29,416 nt of DNA from CAJQPP01 sp041747075 (GTDB lineage Bacteria; Planctomycetota; Planctomycetia; Pirellulales; Pirellulaceae), in assembly GCA_041747075.1 (NCBI GenBank), contig JBGTFW010000197.1, forward strand, positions 1 through 29,416, in the 5' to 3' direction. Below are positions 24,651-29,416 of this stretch, piece after piece. The stretch's first letter is position 1. Each line of letters starts with the position of its first letter. The notes beneath the pieces were generated by a model. It was not told where the DNA came from. It worked only from the letters and a program-made list of their open reading frames with translations, and searched no databases. A program made the position numbers and the translations under genes.

Positions 24651-27600
24651 ATGTCAGGGAAAGCCAGATCATATCGTCGTCGACGCTCCACTCTCCCGCC
24701 GCTACAGTTCGAGACGCTTGAGCGGCGCGTTCTGCTCGCCATCAACATCGCGAGTGGGCTCGACTATCTCGACTTTTCCGATTCGGCGTTGATCTACAAC
24801 CTTGCGCCTGGCACCTCGTCGGTCAGCGCGACGAAGGTGCTGCGGACGCACACGGGCGCGGAAGCCTTCGATGCGTTCCGATTGGTGTCGACCGAAGTCG
24901 ATAACCTGAGTATTTCGCACGCCCGCTACCAGCAGGTCTACAACGGTTTCGACGTCGATGGGGGAATCTATACGGTGCATTCGGCCGGCGGTGAAATTAT
25001 TGCGCTGAGCGGCAAGTACATCGACATTCATTCAGGCGTTGCGCTGAAACCGACGATCAGCAACAGTCTCGCGGGAACGCTCGCCGTCAACTACACGAAT
25101 CAGCAACCTGTCACCGCGCACGGGAATGGACCTGTCGCGGCGAATGGCAACTCGGGTCCGGTGGCCAGGCGGTACGTCCAGGAGGACCCGGCGCTGGCGA
25201 AACTGTTGGGACTTGATGGTCCGCTTGCCGGTCAGTTGATGTATCACGCCAACGCGGAAAATGAAATCAACCTGACGTGGCGGTTCGATATTTACACCAT
25301 CGCTCCGGAAGTTGAGCGAACTTACGTTTACGTCAATGCGAATTCCGGGGAAATCGAGGGTGCGGCGGATCGCATTCACGATGCCGACATTGCCGCCACT
25401 GGAACAAGCTTGTACGACGGGACCGTGAACTTCACCGCGGACGTCCAGTTGATCACCCCGAGTTTTGTGTTTCGACTGAGACAGGCCGTTGACGGAGTCG
25501 AAACGTATGACCTGAACAACACGACTAATTATGGCGGGGCGACGGATTTCAACAATAACTCCGCCAACTTCACTGATCCCTCACTGCACACGGGCGTCCA
25601 GGCGCACTGGGGCACCGAACAAACGATGCAGTATTTCCTCCAGACGCATGGCCGGGATTCGTTTGACGACGCCGGTACGACGCTGCGTTCCTATGTCAGT
25701 TACGGCACCAATTACGTCAACGCGTTCTGGAACGGGTCCTTCATGACCTATGGCGACGGCAACGGCACGACGTGGGCGCCGCTGGTTTCCCTTGACGTGG
25801 TCGGCCATGAAATCGGCCACGGCGTCACCCAGTTTTCGGCAAACCTGGTCTACAGTTACGAATCCGGCGCGCTCAACGAATCGTTCTCGGACATTTTCGG
25901 CGAGATGGTGGAGCGATATGGCCGGGGGTCGAATGACTGGAAGATCGGCGGGGATTTCGACCTCGTCGACGGCGACGGATTTCGCAGCATGTCGAACCCG
26001 AAACTCAAGTTGGACCCCGATACCTACATGGGGCAGTACTGGCACACCAGTTCGTCGGACAACGGCGGCGTTCATACCAATTCAGGCGTCCAGAACAAGT
26101 GGTTTTACATTCTCAGCGTCGGCGAGAGCGGCGTGAATGATCACGGATTCACCTACAACGTCACCGGCATTGGCAGCGACGACGCGGCCCGCATCGCCTA
26201 TCGCAACCTTACGACCTATTTGACGTCGTCGTCGAGCTATCAGGACGCCCGCGATGGAGCGGTTCAATCGGCGATTGACTTGTTCGGAGTCGGCTCGGCG
26301 CAGCACATTGCAACGGACAAGGCGTGGGAGGCGGTCGGTTTGTACGGTCCGCAAACGCGCGTTGAGTTTCAGGCGGTCGCCCCGGAAGGTTCACTGATTT
26401 ATACCGCTTCATATTCCGGTGCCGTCGTCGCGCCTGGGCAGCCGGAAACCTTCGTCATGGCGCTCGATCCAAACCAGCGCCTGACAATCGTCGTTGAAGG
26501 CGTTCCCGGCGGCCTGCTTCCCGAAGTCACCGTTTACGACAGCTTCGCCGTGCCGATCGCGACATCCGGACCGACGTCCGGCAACACGACGGTCATTCAG
26601 TCGGTTTACGCGCCGCTGGGTGGCGACTACATCGTTGAAATTTCCGGTTTCGGCGGCACCTCCGGCGGCTACGACGTCCAGTTCTTCCTTAATGCCAATG
26701 TCGAGGAAGAGACGTTTGGCGGTTCCGATAACGGATCACTGGCAACGGCGGTTACTCTTGAGCCGTCGTCGATCGCGCTGGGAGACCTCTCCACCACCGG
26801 AGCCGATCGCCTCGCGGCGGTCGGGTTCCTCGATCAGGGGGCGGCGACGGGTGGCGAGGATTTTGAAACGGGGTTCCTCAGCGGAGCGTGGACCACCTAC
26901 CGTTCGCATCCGGGTGGACTGGTGTACGTGACCAATGCGTACGGTGCCTCGTCCGGCCAGTACGCACTGATCATGGAACAAGGGGCCTTTGGTGCGTTCA
27001 ATCTCAACGAGGCGATTTATACCGTTGACCTGACCAACGTCGCCAATCCGGTCCTTTCGTTCGATCATGTCAGCTTTGGCGATGAAAATCACAAGTTGCC
27101 GCTCGGATTTGTCGGACATTACAACGGCGATGGCGTTTCAATCAGCGATGACGGCGTTACCTGGTATACCGTTCTCACCAATACGCGACCGCCAAGTGGC
27201 CAATGGCAGTCCGTCTCGGTTGACTTGAGCCAAATCGCGTTTGACCTCGGATTGACCCTCGGCGCGAACTTCAAGATCAAATTCCAGCAGTACGACGATT
27301 TTGGGGTCGCCCTCTCCGACGGACGGGGCTATGACAATATCTCAATTGGTGCCGGCGGTTCGACCGACGACTGGTATGCGTTTGAGCTTGCGTCGGGCAC
27401 GGCTGCCACGATTGCCGCCACGCACTTTGACGCGGCGGCACCCAACGTCTCGATCGAGTTGTACAACTCCAGTCAGGTTCTCGTGGCAACGGGAACGCCT
27501 GGCACGAGCATCCATGGCTGGATCAGCCAGTACGTCGCGCCGGCGACCGGGACCTGGTATGTTCGCGTTACGGGAACCGGCGACTACAGTCTGGTCGTCA

Positions 27601-29219
27601 CGCGAAATGCCGAATTTGATTTCGAGCCGGGATTCAATCAGCCGATCGACCTGGTCGAGGGCGCGCTGGGCCACGTTCGCGGTACGGAAACGTCAGGCGC
27701 GGAACCTGACAATTTCGGGGATGGCGCCATTCTCAACACAGCCTTTCCGGGCGTGATTCTCTCCAACGGGGGGAGCGGCAGCGTTTACGCCGCTAACGCG
27801 ACGTTCGGCGCGCCGACCGGGACCAACGTTTTTGCTCCTGCACCGGGTGACGCGTCCGGCTGGAACGAGGCGGACGGCGACGTTTTCCGCGCTACGTTCA
27901 CTTCCTTGCAACGATTCGTTTCGATCGACGTCGGCTCGGACGACGCCTCCGACGTTGGTTACCTGCGGGCATTTGACAGTCTCGGCAACCTGCTTGTCGA
28001 AGTCGTCAGCGGAAGCGTGGCCAACGGCGGCAGGGAAACCCTGGTCATTCTCCGTCCTGGCGACGATATCGCCTATATCGAGGCTTCCGGAGTCGGCACC
28101 GACGTCACACCATTGGACAACCTCGTGTTCAAGCGAACGCTCATCGACGAGGATACCTACACGCTGAACGTCCAGGCCGGTCAGTTCATCGAAATCACTG
28201 GCTACTTGCCCTCGGACGGAAGCGGTGAGTTTCACAACCTGCTGGCCGAGACGGGCACGAATTATTTGCGCCTTGAACTCGTAAGTCCTTTCGGAACGGT
28301 CGTCGCGACCGGGTCGAATTCATTGCAGTACCTTGCCGCCGTGCCGGGGACCTACCAGTTGATTGTGTCAGCCGATTTTGAGGAAGGCGAATACTTTGTT
28401 GCATACGGCCTGCCGAGCCTGATTGAATGGAAGTTTGATTTTGGTCCGCCCATTGGACCGGTGGAGCCAGGATTCACGTTTGTCAGTTTTCAGCCCTACA
28501 ACCCGACGCTCGGATACGGCTGGACCGATCTCGGTCCCGACACGCGTACCTGGATTACCCGGACCGGCACGGACCTGAGACGCGATGGTATCCGCTCAAT
28601 TCTCGGAACGTTCGCGGCGAACGTGAACAATGGACTGTACGAAGTTGAATTGTATTTCGGAAATATGACGGGGAACGGCGACATCGCACGTTACGAGCTG
28701 GAAGGCAATTCTTTTGTCCTCAATCCGGCCCGCAATTCCTCGTTCGTGACGGTCGTCTCGGTTGGAGACGGGCGTTTCGATTTGACACTTGACGGATTCG
28801 GCGGACGGGCGGCCTACGCCTTCCTTTCCGGATTGCGAATCACTCCGGTATTCCCGTTCGGCGGCGAAGGCGAAGAGGGAGGAGGAGGCGGAGGCGAAAG
28901 TTTCGGGGATGGTCCACCGGCATTCTTTGCCAGTGGCTCGACGTTGATTGAAGGCGTTTCGGAACAGAATCGAAAGGACCCGGTTTCCAGTGGCACGCTT
29001 CGGGATGGAGGCTTCCACGGCGCGCGATTCAGGAATTCGCCGCATTTGTCCCAGTCAACGCCAGCGCTCGCCCGATTCAATCCGTTGAACGTCGATCGTG
29101 CCGTTGTGGCACTGCAATCCCTTGATCGCACCGGCGACCATCATCCGCTCGACCCGACGTTGATGGTCCGCCTCGATGACCACCTTGCCGCGGCGATGGA
29201 ACGGCTCCTCGCGAATTGA
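24651..29219 (+). CDS. Secreted thermolysin-family (M4) metalloprotease with LEPR-XLL signal
   Basis: This is a zinc endopeptidase exported from the cell. The ATG at 24651 is preferred, as GGGGAG lies seven bases before it; an ATG at 24621 has no ribosome site. Of 1522 residues, 18-30 form the LEPR-XLL export motif (ETLERRVLLA) of planctomycetes. FTP and PepSY-like propeptide regions follow, to about residue 250. The catalytic domain has HEIGH (386-390), Tyr401, Glu410 in NESFSD and His475 in GGVHTNSG. Spacing from the first His to Glu (24) and to the active-site His (89) equals that of thermolysin. After about residue 570 come PPC-like beta domains, two laminin-type sandwich regions and a malectin-like domain (FDFGPPIGPVEPG) near the end, then a Gly/Glu linker and a tail with no anchor motif. 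The extra domains suggest binding to polysaccharide or cell surfaces. Confidence 0.93.
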   Translation: MSGKARSYRRRRSTLPPLQFETLERRVLLAINIASGLDYLDFSDSALIYNLAPGTSSVSATKVLRTHTGAEAFDAFRLVSTEVDNLSISHARYQQVYNGFDVDGGIYTVHSAGGEIIALSGKYIDIHSGVALKPTISNSLAGTLAVNYTNQQPVTAHGNGPVAANGNSGPVARRYVQEDPALAKLLGLDGPLAGQLMYHANAENEINLTWRFDIYTIAPEVERTYVYVNANSGEIEGAADRIHDADIAATGTSLYDGTVNFTADVQLITPSFVFRLRQAVDGVETYDLNNTTNYGGATDFNNNSANFTDPSLHTGVQAHWGTEQTMQYFLQTHGRDSFDDAGTTLRSYVSYGTNYVNAFWNGSFMTYGDGNGTTWAPLVSLDVVGHEIGHGVTQFSANLVYSYESGALNESFSDIFGEMVERYGRGSNDWKIGGDFDLVDGDGFRSMSNPKLKLDPDTYMGQYWHTSSSDNGGVHTNSGVQNKWFYILSVGESGVNDHGFTYNVTGIGSDDAARIAYRNLTTYLTSSSSYQDARDGAVQSAIDLFGVGSAQHIATDKAWEAVGLYGPQTRVEFQAVAPEGSLIYTASYSGAVVAPGQPETFVMALDPNQRLTIVVEGVPGGLLPEVTVYDSFAVPIATSGPTSGNTTVIQSVYAPLGGDYIVEISGFGGTSGGYDVQFFLNANVEEETFGGSDNGSLATAVTLEPSSIALGDLSTTGADRLAAVGFLDQGAATGGEDFETGFLSGAWTTYRSHPGGLVYVTNAYGASSGQYALIMEQGAFGAFNLNEAIYTVDLTNVANPVLSFDHVSFGDENHKLPLGFVGHYNGDGVSISDDGVTWYTVLTNTRPPSGQWQSVSVDLSQIAFDLGLTLGANFKIKFQQYDDFGVALSDGRGYDNISIGAGGSTDDWYAFELASGTAATIAATHFDAAAPNVSIELYNSSQVLVATGTPGTSIHGWISQYVAPATGTWYVRVTGTGDYSLVVTRNAEFDFEPGFNQPIDLVEGALGHVRGTETSGAEPDNFGDGAILNTAFPGVILSNGGSGSVYAANATFGAPTGTNVFAPAPGDASGWNEADGDVFRATFTSLQRFVSIDVGSDDASDVGYLRAFDSLGNLLVEVVSGSVANGGRETLVILRPGDDIAYIEASGVGTDVTPLDNLVFKRTLIDEDTYTLNVQAGQFIEITGYLPSDGSGEFHNLLAETGTNYLRLELVSPFGTVVATGSNSLQYLAAVPGTYQLIVSADFEEGEYFVAYGLPSLIEWKFDFGPPIGPVEPGFTFVSFQPYNPTLGYGWTDLGPDTRTWITRTGTDLRRDGIRSILGTFAANVNNGLYEVELYFGNMTGNGDIARYELEGNSFVLNPARNSSFVTVVSVGDGRFDLTLDGFGGRAAYAFLSGLRITPVFPFGGEGEEGGGGGGESFGDGPPAFFASGSTLIEGVSEQNRKDPVSSGTLRDGGFHGARFRNSPHLSQSTPALARFNPLNVDRAVVALQSLDRTGDHHPLDPTLMVRLDDHLAAAMERLLAN

Positions 29220-29227
29220 CGACTGGT

Positions 29228-29416
29228 TCACGAAATCCCCTTTAGGCGGCGACGGATCAGGCGGGCCAGTTCCCGGCCGCTGGCGGCCAGGCCCCGCGCG
29301 TCGAGCTTCGAGGTCCCGGCGGCCCGGTCGCGAAAGGTGATCGGGTGTTCGCGAATTCGGGCACCGTACCGCAATGCATGCAGAAGTATTTCTTCCAGCC
29401 AGGGATGCCCGCGGCA
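29228..29416 (-). CDS. Family 2 glycosyltransferase, C-terminal end (polyprenol-phosphate mannosyltransferase-like)
   Basis: Only the last 62 residues are in the window; the frame enters open at the right edge and stops at 29228. The sequence HPWLEEILLHALRYGARIRE followed by HPITFRDRAAGTSKLDARGL matches the end of the catalytic domain of GT2 enzymes of the dolichol/polyprenol-phosphate mannose synthase type, where the FRDRxxGxSK block is conserved. These transfer a sugar from a nucleotide to a lipid phosphate at the membrane. The gene converges on the metalloprotease with eight bases between the stops. Substrate is uncertain with so little sequence. Confidence 0.8.
   Translation of the reverse strand, partial: CRGHPWLEEILLHALRYGARIREHPITFRDRAAGTSKLDARGLAASGRELARLIRRRLKGIS

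Overview
The window comes from a planctomycete, probably of the Pirellulales/Planctomycetales type. It is GC-rich. It carries a secreted protein that opens with the LEPR-XLL motif (ETLERRVLLA), an H4MPT-linked C1 gene (ftr), a CheB-CheR-histidine kinase hybrid, many scattered GTAG-headed palindromic repeats, and weak or absent Shine-Dalgarno sites at several genes. No tRNA, rRNA or CRISPR array was seen.

Layout. Bases 1-1164 (-) hold the 5' part of a secreted gamma-glutamyltransferase, cut just after its nucleophilic Thr. Next is scpB (+). Bases 2057-6733 (-) are a translationally coupled three-gene operon: ABC ATPase, a large ABC-2 type permease with an extracytoplasmic domain, and a membrane-anchored protein of unknown function. 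folC (+) and a small membrane protein (-) follow. Bases 8969-9492 are a gene-free repeat island. Then come four minus-strand genes in two transcription blocks: an S1-domain RNA-binding protein followed by pyrD, and, upstream of them, a sialate O-acetylesterase-like enzyme. Two more minus-strand genes follow: a formylmethanofuran:H4MPT formyltransferase and, upstream of it, an MFS exporter.

Divergent from the MFS gene is a tight plus-strand cluster lysW-lysX-argC/lysY. This is the amino-group carrier protein route to lysine and/or arginine. Directly against the argC stop codon sits a 730-bp element holding a REP-associated tyrosine transposase (RAYT) between 24-bp inverted repeats. After it comes a 1579-residue CheB/CheR/PAS/histidine kinase/receiver protein, then a 1522-residue secreted thermolysin-family (M4) metalloprotease, and at the right edge the 3' end of a family 2 glycosyltransferase (-).

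The most interesting thread is the repeats. At least ten short units begin with GTAG followed by an imperfect hairpin, the architecture of REP sequences acted on by RAYT transposases. In the 9.2-9.5 kb island they form two near-identical inverted doublets (REPIN-like), and the stems of different units show compensating base changes. Units also sit upstream of the S1 gene, in frame inside the histidine kinase coding region between its HisKA helices, and just after that gene. A RAYT gene in the same window makes a planctomycete RAYT/REPIN system a reasonable hypothesis. The second thread is the LysW-type biosynthesis cluster, a pathway best known from Thermus and archaea.
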